DNA of 64,000 nucleotides. Origin: Streptomyces composti (GTDB lineage Bacteria; Actinomycetota; Actinomycetes; Streptomycetales; Streptomycetaceae). Location: contig NZ_JAATEM010000007.1 of the NCBI RefSeq assembly GCF_012034205.1, positions 124,001 through 188,000 of the forward strand, written 5' to 3'. How positions within the stretch are numbered: the stretch's first letter is position 1; each line of letters starts with the position of its first letter. Under the pieces are notes generated by a model that was not told where the DNA came from, did not search any database, and saw only the letters and a program-made list of their open reading frames with translations. The position numbers and the translations under genes are program-made. Shown here one piece after another: positions 43,887-53,301 of the stretch.

Positions 43887-45515
43887 CTACCAGCTGAAGG
43901 CCGGGTCCACGTGCATGCAGGCCGTGTCGTCCGCACCGTTGAGCGGCTGGGCCGACTCCGGTGTGGTGTCGTCCTCCTCGGGCGCCCGGTACGCCGTGCC
44001 CTCCCGCCAGTCGGCGCCGACGACCAGGGTGACCCCGGAGACCTCGGTGGAGCGCTCCACCGACGACTCCGGCAGACCGAGCACCTCGGCGACGCGGTGG
44101 GCGTCGCCCTCCAGGTCGGCGCTCGGGTAGCGCACCACCGTCCGCTGCTCGCTCAGGGAGCTCGCGGTGTCGGCGGTCGCGGCGGTGAAACCTTTGTCCT
44201 CGAGCAGGGAGCGCACCGCGCCCGCCCGGCCCGGCACCGCGGCCTCGGTGTCCGTGCGGGTGCCGTTGCGCACCTGGACGGCGATCTCCTCGTCCGGGGC
44301 GGCCGGGTCCGACGGTACGGACCGCTCCGGCTCTCCGGACGGCTTCACGCCCTTGCCGTCCAGCGGGATGTCCTCGCGCACCAGCCGGAACAGCTTCTCG
44401 GCGTCCTCGGTGGGCTCGACCCGGGCGCCCACATAGCGGTTGGGCATGGTGGTCATGGTGATGCGCTCCGGCTTCACCTTGCGCAGCTCGACGCTGAGGT
44501 CGTACAGCTTCTTGACCGTGTCCAGGCCGGGGTCCACGGTGAGCGCCTCGGTGGCCCGCTCGGCCAGCCGGCGCAGCTTGTTGGGGCTGGACAGGGTGGC
44601 GTTCTCGCGCAGCTGCCGCACCAGCGCGGTCATGTACATGTGCTGGGCCTTTGCGCGGGCCAGGTCGCTGCCGTCCTCGAAGCCGTAGCGGGTGCGCAGC
44701 CACTGAAGAGCCTGCTTGCCCTGGATGTAGGTGGTGCCCTTCTCCAGCTTCAGCCCGGAGCCGCGGCCGGTGCTGGTGCGGGAGTGGATGTTGGCGTCCA
44801 CGCAGACGGGGACGCCGCCGACCGCGTCCGCCAAGGAGACCACACCGGCGAAGTCGACCATCAGGAAGTGGTCGATGTGGATGCCGGTCAGCTCCTGCCA
44901 GGTCGCCACCGTGCAGCCGGGGCCGCCGCGCCCCAGGCTCTGGTTGGTCATCACCCGGCCCTGGGTGGCCGGGTAGACGGTGCCGTCCTCCGGATCGGTG
45001 CACCTGGGGATCTTCAGCAGGGTGTCGCGCGGCATGCTGATCACGGACATGTTGGTCCGGTCCGCCGACAGATGCACCAGCATCTGCACATCGGCCAGCG
45101 GCGTGGAGCCGAACGTCTCGCGGGCGCCGCCGAGTTTCTGGTTCTCCTCGGTGTCCCGGGCGTCGGAGCCGATGAGCAGGATGTTCAGCGGGGTCTGCCC
45201 GGCGGCGTTCGGGGTGGGCGCGGCGACCTTGTTGTCTCCCAGGTTCAGCGGCTGCTTGTCGATGTTGTCGTTCAGCCGCTGGTAGTAGAGGTAACCGGCC
45301 GCCGCGGAGCCGGCTATCAGCAGCGCCAGGACGGCCGCGGACCACTTGAGCAGGCGGCGTCCGCGGCGGGGGCGGGTGCCGTCCCCGCCGTTCCGCTCGC
45401 CGGTGCTCCCGGTGCCCTCCTGGCCGTCGCCTCCGGTGCCGGTGGCGTTCTCGTCCGGGGGCGGGTCGGTCCGGTCGTCGTCACGGAGCGTTCCCCGCGC
45501 GGCGTTCTGGGTCAC
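43887..45515 (-). CDS. LCP family protein 3, with LytR C-terminal domain
   Basis: 542 residues from GTG 45515 (GGGGAGG upstream). A hydrophilic Asp/Gly/Arg-rich tail of about 60 residues, one span (about 58-78, LKWSAAVLALLIAGSAAAGY), the LCP domain (LNILLIGSDARD, SVISMPRDTLLKIPRCTDP, FLMVDFAGVVSLADAVGG, ALQWLRTRYGFEDGSDLARAKAQH) and a LytR_C domain from about 420 (IAVQVRNGT). Three Cys in the LCP core (PRCTDP, GPGCTVATW, VPVCVDAN) also occur in LCP 4 and 5, suggesting a conserved disulfide. It is followed upstream in the same direction by LCP 4. Confidence 0.92.
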   Translation of the reverse strand: MTQNAARGTLRDDDRTDPPPDENATGTGGDGQEGTGSTGERNGGDGTRPRRGRRLLKWSAAVLALLIAGSAAAGYLYYQRLNDNIDKQPLNLGDNKVAAPTPNAAGQTPLNILLIGSDARDTEENQKLGGARETFGSTPLADVQMLVHLSADRTNMSVISMPRDTLLKIPRCTDPEDGTVYPATQGRVMTNQSLGRGGPGCTVATWQELTGIHIDHFLMVDFAGVVSLADAVGGVPVCVDANIHSRTSTGRGSGLKLEKGTTYIQGKQALQWLRTRYGFEDGSDLARAKAQHMYMTALVRQLRENATLSSPNKLRRLAERATEALTVDPGLDTVKKLYDLSVELRKVKPERITMTTMPNRYVGARVEPTEDAEKLFRLVREDIPLDGKGVKPSGEPERSVPSDPAAPDEEIAVQVRNGTRTDTEAAVPGRAGAVRSLLEDKGFTAATADTASSLSEQRTVVRYPSADLEGDAHRVAEVLGLPESSVERSTEVSGVTLVVGADWREGTAYRAPEEDDTTPESAQPLNGADDTACMHVDPAFSW

Positions 45516-45650
45516 TGCCGCCGTCCTCCCCACCCCTGGCACTCCTCGGGTCGTGAAGCAGGGCCGTCCTGCGTCCTGTTAGACGCATGAGGCGCCCGTC
45601 AGTTGCCCCTTGGAAACAACTGGTTTCAACGAATGTTCGGACGGGACCGC

Positions 45651-47258
45651 CTACCAGCGGTAGGGCTTGTACACATCCATGCACTTGCCCTTCTCCGAGG
45701 CCTTCAGCGCGTCGCTGTTCTCCGGCAGGTCGCCGGCCGACGGGGACTTCTGCCGCGGATAGGCAGTGCCCTCCCGCCAGTCCGCGCCCACCACCACGGT
45801 CACCTGGGAGGTGTCCTCGTACGGCTTGACCGAACTCAGCGGTATCCCGAGCGCCTTGGCGACCCGCTGGGCGTCGCCCTTGAGGTCCCCGCTCGGGTAC
45901 CGCACGACCGTCCGCTTCTCCGACCCGGCCCCGGCGGGGTCGGCTGCCGCCTTGACGAAGCCCTTGCCGGCCAGGATCTGCGCGACGGCGCCCGCCCGGC
46001 CGCTGACCGGGCCCTGGGTGGCGGTGGCGGTGGCGTTCTGCACCTGGACCGCGATCTCGCCGTCCGGCGCCGCGGGGTCCTTGGCGGGCTCGGCGTCCGC
46101 GGCCTTCGCGGCCTCGGGCTTGCCGCCCTTGTCGTCGAAGGGGATGTCGTCGCGGAGCATCGTCCACACCTGCTCGGCGCCGGCGCCGTCCGGGAGCAGG
46201 TGGTTCCGGTCCTGTGGGTCCTCGACCGTGGGCAAGGTGGTCATGGTGATCCGGTCGGGCGGCACCGTCTTCAACTGCATGGCCAGATCGAAGAGTTTCT
46301 TCACCGACCCGATCTCCTCCGACACCGTCAGCGACTTGGTGGCGGCCTCGGCGAGGTCGGTCAGCCGGCCGGTGTCGGTGAAGACGTTCTGCTGCCGCAG
46401 GGTGCGGATCATCGAGTTCATGTACATGTGCTGCGCCCGGGCGCGCAGCTGGTCGCTGCCCCAGGCGTGGCGGGTGCGCAGCCACTGCAGGGCCCGCTCG
46501 CCCTTGACCTTGTGGGAGCCCGCCGTCATCTTCAGGCCGGAACCGCCGGGCATGGTGGGCAGCGGGCGGTCCCAGACGTTCTGGTTGACGCACACCTCGA
46601 CGCCGCCGATGGCGTCGGCCATCCGCACCACGCCGGCGAAGTCGATCGTCATCCAGTGGTCGATGTAGACGCCGGTGAGGTTCTGCCAGGTGGCCAGGGT
46701 GCAGCCGGCCCCGCCCCGGCCCAGGCTGGAGGTGATGATGTCGTTGGTCGCCGGGTAGACCTTCCCGCTCTCCGGGTCGGTGCAGCGGGGGATGTCGACC
46801 CGGGTGTCGCGCGGGATGCTCACCACAGCGGCGCTCTGGCGGTCGGCGGCCAGGTGGATCAGCATCTGCACGTCGCCGCGCGGCGGTTCGTCCCGGCTGT
46901 CGCGGCTGCCGCCCAGCCTGACGTTCTCGTCGGAGGCGCGGCTGTCGGAGCCGATCAGCAGAATGTTCAGCGGTGTCTGCCCGTCGGCGTTCGGCTGCCC
47001 CTTGCCCACCTTGGAGTCGCCGCTGCTGCGTTCGCCCTTGCCGAGGTTGCCGTTGAGGTGCTCGTAGTAGAGGTATCCGGCCCCGGCCGTGCCCAGTATC
47101 AGCACCGCCAGCGTGGTCGCCGACCAGCGCAGGGCGCGCCGCCCCCGCCGCGGCCCGCCCGTGCCGTGCCGTCCGGAGGCGGCGCGGCGTCTGCCCGGCC
47201 CCTCTCCGCCCTCCGAGGACGGCCGTGTCCGCTCCCCGTGCACGCTGCTTCGCGTCAT
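45651..47258 (-). CDS. LCP family protein 4, with LytR C-terminal domain
   Basis: 535 residues from ATG 47258 (GGGGGAC upstream; the frame is open to 47300). A basic tail of about 40 residues with Gly/Arg, one span (about 43-63), LCP domain (LNILLIGSDSRA, VVSIPRDTRVDIPRCTDP, WMTIDFAGVVRMADAIGG, ALQWLRTRHAWGSDQLRARAQH) and LytR_C domain (IAVQVQNAT). It is the closest paralogue of LCP 3: the order of motifs, the three Cys and the C-terminal DWREGTAYP region all match, so the two look like a recent duplication. It ends with KGKCMDVYKPYRW, compared with ACMHVDPAFSW in LCP 3. Confidence 0.92.
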   Translation of the reverse strand: MTRSSVHGERTRPSSEGGEGPGRRRAASGRHGTGGPRRGRRALRWSATTLAVLILGTAGAGYLYYEHLNGNLGKGERSSGDSKVGKGQPNADGQTPLNILLIGSDSRASDENVRLGGSRDSRDEPPRGDVQMLIHLAADRQSAAVVSIPRDTRVDIPRCTDPESGKVYPATNDIITSSLGRGGAGCTLATWQNLTGVYIDHWMTIDFAGVVRMADAIGGVEVCVNQNVWDRPLPTMPGGSGLKMTAGSHKVKGERALQWLRTRHAWGSDQLRARAQHMYMNSMIRTLRQQNVFTDTGRLTDLAEAATKSLTVSEEIGSVKKLFDLAMQLKTVPPDRITMTTLPTVEDPQDRNHLLPDGAGAEQVWTMLRDDIPFDDKGGKPEAAKAADAEPAKDPAAPDGEIAVQVQNATATATQGPVSGRAGAVAQILAGKGFVKAAADPAGAGSEKRTVVRYPSGDLKGDAQRVAKALGIPLSSVKPYEDTSQVTVVVGADWREGTAYPRQKSPSAGDLPENSDALKASEKGKCMDVYKPYRW

Positions 47259-47360
47259 CGTCGTACGTCCCCCACCTTCGGTCTCCCCACCGCCGCGCAC
47301 CCCCGCGCAGTCGTACCAGGGCCTGTGCCCGCCCTCCAGGACGCGGCACAGGCCCTCAGC

Positions 47361-49091
47361 TCACTTGGCGCACTTGACCTTGTCCGCCGTGGCCTTCTGG
47401 ATGCCCTCCGGCGCCTTGGACGTGCCCGAGACCGGCACCCCGGCGCCCTTGAAGTCCTTGCCCAGGGTCAGCGTCATCGCGGGCAGACCCTGCGAGTTGG
47501 TCACGCTCTTGCCGGGCTTCAGCGCCGAGCCGGACAGGCCCATGATGTCGGCGAGCCGGCGCGCCTGGTCGGCCTGGTCCGGCGCGTACTCCAGCGTGGT
47601 CCTGCTGAGCGCCTCGGGCGCGTTGCCGGCGTTCTCCGACTTGGTGACGCCCTGCTGCACCTGCAGCCAGCTCAGCGTGGACTGCGCCGCGCCGGACTGG
47701 GCACCGCCGTTGAGGATGCGCACCCGCACCTCGGAGGCCGGGGCCTTGGGGCCCTTGAGCCGGGCGGCGGCGGCCGCCTTCTCCTTCTTCTTCTGCTTCT
47801 TGACCTCGGTGAACGACACATCGTTCCTGATCATGTCGAACACCTGCGGGGCCTTGGACTCGTCCAGGACGACGGTCGTCGGCACCTTCTCGGCCGGGTT
47901 GTCCTTCACCGGCAGCGTGGCGAAGGTCAGGTTCTTCACATTGAGCTTGCCGAGCTCCAGGCCGAGGTCCTTGAGCTTGTTGATGCTGTCCAGCTGCGAG
48001 TCGACGGTGAGTGCCTCGGTACCCGCCTCGGCCAGTTTGATCATCTTGGAGGGGCTGGTGAGCGTGTCGTTGGACTTCAGTTTCCGCATCAGCGCGCTCA
48101 GGAACTGCTGCTGCAGCTCGATCCGGCTCAAGTCGCCGCCGAAGCCCACCGAATGACGGGTGCGGACGAAGGCGAGCGCCGTCTCGCCCTCGATGGTGTG
48201 CGTGCCCTTGGACAGCTTCAGATGCGAGTCCGGGTCGTCGATGTCCTTCGCCAGACAGACCTCGACGCCGCCGACCGCGGTGGTCAGCGTCTTGACCGCG
48301 TTGAAGTCGGCCACCATGAAGTTGTCCGGCGTGATCCCGGTCAGCTCGGTCACCGTCCGCGCGGTGCAGCTCGGGGTACGGCCGCCCTGTCCCAGGCTGG
48401 TGTTGAAGCGGACGCCCTGCGAGCCCGGGATGACCTTCTGCGAGCCGTCCTCCTGGGTGGTCGGGCAGTCGGGGATGTCCACGATCAGGTCGCGCGGGAT
48501 GCTCAGCGCGGTCGCGTTGGAGCGGTCCCTGGCGACGTGCAGCAGGATCGTGGTGTCGGCGTGCCCCTCGCTGCCCTTGTCGCCGTAGCCCTCGTTGCCC
48601 GCCCCGGTGCGCTTGTCGGTGCCGATCAGCAGGATGTTGATCGCCTTGTCCTTGCTGAAGCCACCGGTGCTCGCGCCGTCGTCGGAGACGGAGGTGATGT
48701 TGTCGTTGAGGTGCTTCAGATACAGATAGCCGGCCGTGCCGGCGGCGAGCACCACGAACGCCATCGTTCCGCCGGTCCACAGCAGGGCTTTCTTCGCCTT
48801 GCCCTTCTTCACCGGCCGGCGGCCGCGCCGTCCCGGCGGCGGTTCCTGCGGCGCGGCGCGGCGCCTGCGCGGCGGCGGCACCTCGCGCTCGGGCACCGTC
48901 CGCCCGGGGCGGTCCGGGGCCGCCGTGCGTCCCCGAGCACCGCCGGGGGCGTGCGGTCTGCGCGGCGAGGGGACGGTCGACTGCGGTGCGGAAGGGCTCA
49001 GTCGCAGTTCGTATTCACCGGTGGTGGGGTTGAACACCCATTGGTCTGCGGGGTCGATGTTCTCCGCCCGCCCACGGCCTTGCGCGTCCAC
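47361..49091 (-). CDS. LCP family protein 5, with long N-terminal tail and LytR C-terminal domain
   Basis: 576 residues from GTG 49091; the frame is open to 49175, but GGAGG overlaps the ATG at 49103 and is better placed for the GTG. The cytoplasmic tail contains DPADQWVFNPTTGEYEL, a sequence I have seen in Streptomyces LCP proteins, and a very basic stretch before one span (about 125-148). LCP motifs: INILLIGTDKR, TALSIPRDLIVDIPDCP, FMVADFNAVKTLTTAVGG, ALAFVRTRHSVGFGGDLSRIELQQQF. LytR_C begins VRVRILNGG. A charged KKQKKKEKAAAAARLKG linker lies before it. Confidence 0.92.
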   Translation of the reverse strand: MDAQGRGRAENIDPADQWVFNPTTGEYELRLSPSAPQSTVPSPRRPHAPGGARGRTAAPDRPGRTVPEREVPPPRRRRAAPQEPPPGRRGRRPVKKGKAKKALLWTGGTMAFVVLAAGTAGYLYLKHLNDNITSVSDDGASTGGFSKDKAINILLIGTDKRTGAGNEGYGDKGSEGHADTTILLHVARDRSNATALSIPRDLIVDIPDCPTTQEDGSQKVIPGSQGVRFNTSLGQGGRTPSCTARTVTELTGITPDNFMVADFNAVKTLTTAVGGVEVCLAKDIDDPDSHLKLSKGTHTIEGETALAFVRTRHSVGFGGDLSRIELQQQFLSALMRKLKSNDTLTSPSKMIKLAEAGTEALTVDSQLDSINKLKDLGLELGKLNVKNLTFATLPVKDNPAEKVPTTVVLDESKAPQVFDMIRNDVSFTEVKKQKKKEKAAAAARLKGPKAPASEVRVRILNGGAQSGAAQSTLSWLQVQQGVTKSENAGNAPEALSRTTLEYAPDQADQARRLADIMGLSGSALKPGKSVTNSQGLPAMTLTLGKDFKGAGVPVSGTSKAPEGIQKATADKVKCAK

Positions 49092-49348
49092 GGTCGCTTG
49101 CATCCTCCGTCGGGGCCACGCGGCGCCTTTCCCCTCCCAAGGCGCTCGGGTCTCGGTTTCGCAGTGCGCTCCCACGGGCCGACCTGACGGACTGGACCTG
49201 AAGGAACTGACGCACCGGATCGCTCACACTAACCGCCCGAAACAGTCCGCGGCGACGCCGGTGACAAATTCCACGCTCCTACAAGCGGGCAATTCGCCCA
49301 TTTCTCTGGACAAGTGTGCGCACTCTTGGAGTTGCCTGTGCGTCACCT

Positions 49349-50563
49349 TTACGTGCAGGCGTCCTCGGCGGCGGTGTTGCCGGAGAAGGTCGGCGCCGGG
49401 GAAGCCGCCCCCGAAGGCTCCGTCGGTGCCTTTTCCGTGCCCTTTCCGTCACTGTCCGTACGGCTGTCGCCCAGGGCGACGGTCAAGGGCGCGTCGGTGC
49501 GCAGCCGCTCGAACAGTTCCGCCGCCGCGGGCTGGGAGAGCTGGTCCCGATTGGCGTCGCGGGCATACGGCTCCCGCGGGACGGTCAGGAATTGCACACG
49601 TTCCGTGGGGATGTCCCGCACGCCGCGCACGAGTTCGTACAAACCGCGCAAGCTCGCCAGTTCCGGATCCGTGGTCAGCGACGAGGTGGCCGCGTCCAGA
49701 ACGGGATAGAGCTTCACCGGATTCAGCAGCACGCCATTGCTGCGCACCTTGTTGACGAGCGCGCCGAGGAACCGCTGCTGCCGCTCCATCCGTTCGGTGT
49801 CGCTGCCGTTCCCGAGCGACTTGCGGGCGCGCACGAAGCCGAGCGCCTGCTCCCCGTTCAGCGTCACCCGGCCCGCCGGCAGCTTCAGCCGGGCGTCCTT
49901 GTCGTCGATCGGCCGGCGCAGGCACACCTCGACCCCGTCGACCGCGTCCACCATCTCCTTGAAGCCGTGGAAGTCGACCACGACATGATGGTCGATGCGG
50001 ACATTCGTGAGCTTCTCCACGGTACGGATGGTGCAGGCGGAACCGCCCACCTGGAAGGCGTAGTTGAACATCGCGAACACCGGCGCCGAGCGGGTGCCGT
50101 CCCGGCGCAGGCAGGCGGGCACCCGCACCATCAGGTCCCGCGGTATCGACACCGCGGTGGCGCTGTGCCGGCCCGCCGCCAGATGCAGCAGGATCGCCGT
50201 GTCGGAGCGTTCGGTGCCCGAGTCCCGCCCGTAGCGGCCGTTCTCCTCGCCGGAGCGCGAGTCCGAGCCGATCAGCAGGATGTTCCGGGCGTCTTTCACC
50301 AGCGAGGTGGGCCGCTCCTTCTCGAACCGCTCCAGCTCGGCCATCGCCGCCTGGTCCGGGGTGAGGTTTGCCTCCAGCTTCCGGTACACCAGCCAGCCCG
50401 CCCCCGCGGCCAGCACCAGCACCGAGACCATGCCGATCCCGGTGCCGCGCAGCCACCGCCGCCGCCTGCGGCGGGCCAGGCCCCGCCCGCTGGCGGTGGC
50501 GCCCGCAAGCGGCTCCGGTCTGTCGCCCGAGGGTGGGTCCGCATCCCGCTGCGGTTCGCTCAT
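49349..50563 (-). CDS. LCP family protein 6, without LytR C-terminal domain
   Basis: 404 residues from ATG 50563 (GTG at 50575 also possible). A tail ending in eight Arg within RGLARRRRRRWLRG, one span (about 42-62), and the LCP domain: RNILLIGSDSRSGEENG, TAVSIPRDLMVRVPAC, VVVDFHGFKEMVDAVDG, ALGFVRARKSLGNGSDTERM and ERQQRFLGALVNKV. A short Ser/Pro/Thr tail ends the protein in DACT. Its LCP core is nearest LCP 5. Last of the six; genes 3 to 6 all read leftward and may be partly co-transcribed. Confidence 0.92.
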   Translation of the reverse strand: MSEPQRDADPPSGDRPEPLAGATASGRGLARRRRRRWLRGTGIGMVSVLVLAAGAGWLVYRKLEANLTPDQAAMAELERFEKERPTSLVKDARNILLIGSDSRSGEENGRYGRDSGTERSDTAILLHLAAGRHSATAVSIPRDLMVRVPACLRRDGTRSAPVFAMFNYAFQVGGSACTIRTVEKLTNVRIDHHVVVDFHGFKEMVDAVDGVEVCLRRPIDDKDARLKLPAGRVTLNGEQALGFVRARKSLGNGSDTERMERQQRFLGALVNKVRSNGVLLNPVKLYPVLDAATSSLTTDPELASLRGLYELVRGVRDIPTERVQFLTVPREPYARDANRDQLSQPAAAELFERLRTDAPLTVALGDSRTDSDGKGTEKAPTEPSGAASPAPTFSGNTAAEDACT

Positions 50564-50832
50564 GACCGGGTCCACCCCTCACTGCACGCCGGGGACCCGC
50601 GCCGCGCGCGGCGCCCCGGGGCCGGTGCGACGGCCCGTGGAACGGTGTGGTGCGTCCCTTCGACCATGGCCCAGGCGGGCGGCGGGGGCGGTGCGTTGTT
50701 ACGCCGAACGGGGGACCCCGGGGGCGTGGTGCGGGCAGGACCCGAGGGGCCTCGAGGCCGCGTCGTGCACCCGGAGGACCGGGGCGGCCGGCCGCCGGCC
50801 CGCCGTGTGAACGACCCTGCGGGTCCCTGGAG

Positions 50833-51588
50833 CTAGCGGGCGATGACGGTCACGCGTTCGCTCTCCACGCGCTTGTCGAGGGCGTCCTCGTCGAGCCGGT
50901 CGAGGTTGCGGCACAGCACTACGGAGCCGCCGGTCGCCAGCGGTGCGTACAGACCCGCGTTCAGGCCCTCCCAGGTGTCGTACGGCAGCCCGGACAGGAC
51001 ACGGGAGCCGGGGCCGGTCAGCCCGATCTCCGGCGCCTCGGCACGTGCCCGCTCGACCACCTCGGCCCCGGTGAACTCCCTTCCCGCCACGATCAGCGCC
51101 GGCTCCTCGGGGTCCACCGGCGTGTACGGCACAAAACGGTCGCCCTGACCCGGGACCTCCACCGCGAAGTCGGCGAACCCTTCCGGCGGCTGCGGGAAGC
51201 GTGCCCCGAGCGGCCGCAGCGACAGGGCGATGCGGGCGCCCCGGCAGGCCCGCGCCTGCTCCAGCGTGTCCGGGCCGCTCACCACGATGTCGGCCGCCGC
51301 CGGATCGCCCGCCATGTCGGCGATCGTGCCGGTGGAGGCGCATGCCAGCAGCCACACCGCCGTCTGCCAGTGCGCGGGCAGCAGCAACGCCACCCGGTCG
51401 CCCGGTTCGGCGGACAGCTCGTCCTGGAGGAGGTTGGCCGTCTTGGCCACCCAATTGGCGAAGGTGGCCACGGACAATTCGACCCGCTCGCCCGTGGCGT
51501 CGTCGTAGAAGGTCACCAGGGGGCGTCCCGGGTCCGAGGACAGTGCGGAACTCAGCAGGTCGGCAGGGGTGCGATCGGTGGCGTTCAC
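50833..51588 (-). CDS. TIGR03089-like protein, N-terminal half of an adenylating enzyme
   Basis: 251 residues from GTG 51588; no strong ribosome binding site. It aligns with the first part of the ANL superfamily (acyl-CoA synthetases and adenylation domains): PLVTFYDDATGERVELSVAT, LSAEPGDRVALLLPAHW and a LEQARACRGARIAL region, but has neither the P-loop-like SGTTGxPK nor the C-terminal subdomain. It is a complete gene of a family conserved in actinobacteria (TIGR03089, from memory), so it is not a decayed gene. Role unknown; catalysis of adenylation by itself is unlikely. Confidence 0.75.
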   Translation of the reverse strand: MNATDRTPADLLSSALSSDPGRPLVTFYDDATGERVELSVATFANWVAKTANLLQDELSAEPGDRVALLLPAHWQTAVWLLACASTGTIADMAGDPAAADIVVSGPDTLEQARACRGARIALSLRPLGARFPQPPEGFADFAVEVPGQGDRFVPYTPVDPEEPALIVAGREFTGAEVVERARAEAPEIGLTGPGSRVLSGLPYDTWEGLNAGLYAPLATGGSVVLCRNLDRLDEDALDKRVESERVTVIAR

Positions 51589-51716
51589 CCGGGCTAGCGT
51601 ACGCGCGCCCGGGGCCGGCCGCCGAGCGGGCGGGACACCGGTTCGGGGGAACCGACGCCTGCCGCACGGAACTTCCCCGATGGCAGATTCATACGGGTCT
51701 GTCCAAGCTCGGGGGC

Positions 51717-53198
51717 ATGCGTCGAATTCTTGCATCTTCCATCGGAGTCACCTGTGCCGCCGCCCTCGCTCTTCCGCTCGCCCCGCCCGCCGCCGCGGCG
51801 GTCCGGGGGGCGCCCGCGGCAGCGGCGGGCACCAACGCGAGTGCCCCGGCGGCCGAGCCGGGCGGCGTCCCCGGCAGCACCCAGTCGCTGCCCCTGAACC
51901 CCCTCACCCGGGACCGCGCCACCGGGGCCGTCGTCTTCGGGCTCGCCCCCCGGACGGTCCGTCACTTCTCCATGCTCGGCGTGGTCTGGGACGACGCGGA
52001 CGCGGAACTCCACGGCCGGGTCCAGGTCCGCACCCGCGCGGCCGGCACGGGCACCTGGTCCGGCTGGCGGGACGTCGAGACCCACAACGCGGACCACGCG
52101 GCCGACCCGGGGAGCGAGGAGCGCGTCTCGGGGCGGGTGCGGGGCGCCACCGCGCCGCTGTGGGTGGGGGAGTCGGACGGGGTGGAGGTCCGGGTGCGGG
52201 CGTCGGGGGCGGGGACGACGGCGACGGCCCGGGGCGGGGACGAGGACGCGTCCGGTGCGGAGGGCAGCGGGGGCGACGTGGCGGGTCTTCCGGCCGGGCT
52301 GCGGCTGGAGCTCATCGACCCCGGTGAGGGACCCGCCGAGACCGGGACTTCGGCTCCGGATGCCGCGGACGAGGGTGCCGCGGCTCCGCCGCCGGCCGCG
52401 GAGGAGTCCCGTACCGCGACTCTGACCGCCGCTGAGAAGGCCGTCTCCCGTGCCAACGCCGGGCTCGCGCCGCTCGGCGCCACCGAGATTCCCGCGCTGA
52501 ACCGGGCCCGGACGGAGGAGGAACTGCTGGCGCTGCGCCGCGCGGAGTCCGGCACCGCCGGGGAGGCGGCGGAGCTGAAGCAGGCCAAGCCGTACATCGG
52601 GCCGCGGCCCGCCATCAAGACCCGCAAGGGCTGGGGTGCCAACGAGAGCCTGCGCAAGGGCGGGTTCGTCTACACCAAGAAGGTCAAGGTGGCCTTCGTG
52701 CACCACACCGCCTCCGGCAACAACTACAAGTGCTCGCAGGCGCCCGCCCTGATCCGCGGCTTCTACCGCTACCACGTGGTGAGCCTCGGCTGGCGGGACA
52801 TCGGCTACAACTTCCTCATCGACAAGTGCGGCCGCATCTACGAGGGCCGGGCCGGCGGTGTGGCCAAGCCGGTCATGGGCGCCCACACCCTCGGCTTCAA
52901 CACCAACAGCACCGGCATCGCGGTGATCGGTTCCTACGGCTCCAAGAAGCCGTCGTCCTCCGCGGTGAAGGCCGTCTCGCAGCTCACCGCCTGGAAGCTG
53001 GGGCTGCACGGGATGAATCCCAAGGGCAAGACATATCTGACGTCCGGGGGTGGCAACCTGTACGCAAAAGGCAAGAAGGTGCGACTGAACGTGATCTCCG
53101 GTCATCGGGACGGGTTCAACACCTCGTGCCCAGGGGGGAAGCTGTATGGGAAACTCACATCCACCCGCAAGACCGCGGCCCGTTACCAGGGCCGCTGA
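51717..53198 (+). CDS. Secreted N-acetylmuramoyl-L-alanine amidase (PGRP/amidase 2 domain)
   Basis: 493 residues from ATG 51717. Signal peptide about 1-28 (ALALPLAPPAAAA). A beta-rich N-terminal region (about 60-165, with SGWRDVETHNADHA) and an acidic, low-complexity linker (about 165-300) precede the amidase domain from about 305: zinc ligands His329 (VAFVHHTASGN), His463 and Cys471 (SGHRDGFNTSCPG), plus YNFLIDKCGRIYEGRAGG. It cleaves the bond between muramic acid and L-Ala in peptidoglycan. Its gene faces away from the TIGR03089-like gene. Confidence 0.92.
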   Translation: MRRILASSIGVTCAAALALPLAPPAAAAVRGAPAAAAGTNASAPAAEPGGVPGSTQSLPLNPLTRDRATGAVVFGLAPRTVRHFSMLGVVWDDADAELHGRVQVRTRAAGTGTWSGWRDVETHNADHAADPGSEERVSGRVRGATAPLWVGESDGVEVRVRASGAGTTATARGGDEDASGAEGSGGDVAGLPAGLRLELIDPGEGPAETGTSAPDAADEGAAAPPPAAEESRTATLTAAEKAVSRANAGLAPLGATEIPALNRARTEEELLALRRAESGTAGEAAELKQAKPYIGPRPAIKTRKGWGANESLRKGGFVYTKKVKVAFVHHTASGNNYKCSQAPALIRGFYRYHVVSLGWRDIGYNFLIDKCGRIYEGRAGGVAKPVMGAHTLGFNTNSTGIAVIGSYGSKKPSSSAVKAVSQLTAWKLGLHGMNPKGKTYLTSGGGNLYAKGKKVRLNVISGHRDGFNTSCPGGKLYGKLTSTRKTAARYQGR

Positions 53199-53250
53199 GG
53201 CTCGGGGCACCTCGGGTTCGTCTCTCCCTGCCGGAGGGTCTGCATACACT

Positions 53251-53278
53251 GACCGGCCGAAACACAGTTCGGCCGGTC
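53251..53278 (+). other. Hairpin between amidase and nucleotidyltransferase genes
   Basis: GACCGGCCGAA (53251-53261) pairs with TTCGGCCGGTC (53268-53278), an 11-bp stem with 6-nt loop, 52 bp after the amidase stop. It may be a terminator. TACACT just before it (53244-53249) could equally be a -10 element that would place the hairpin in the next leader. Confidence 0.5.
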
Positions 53279-53301
53279 CCGGCAGGAAGCAGAGGCCACA
53301 G

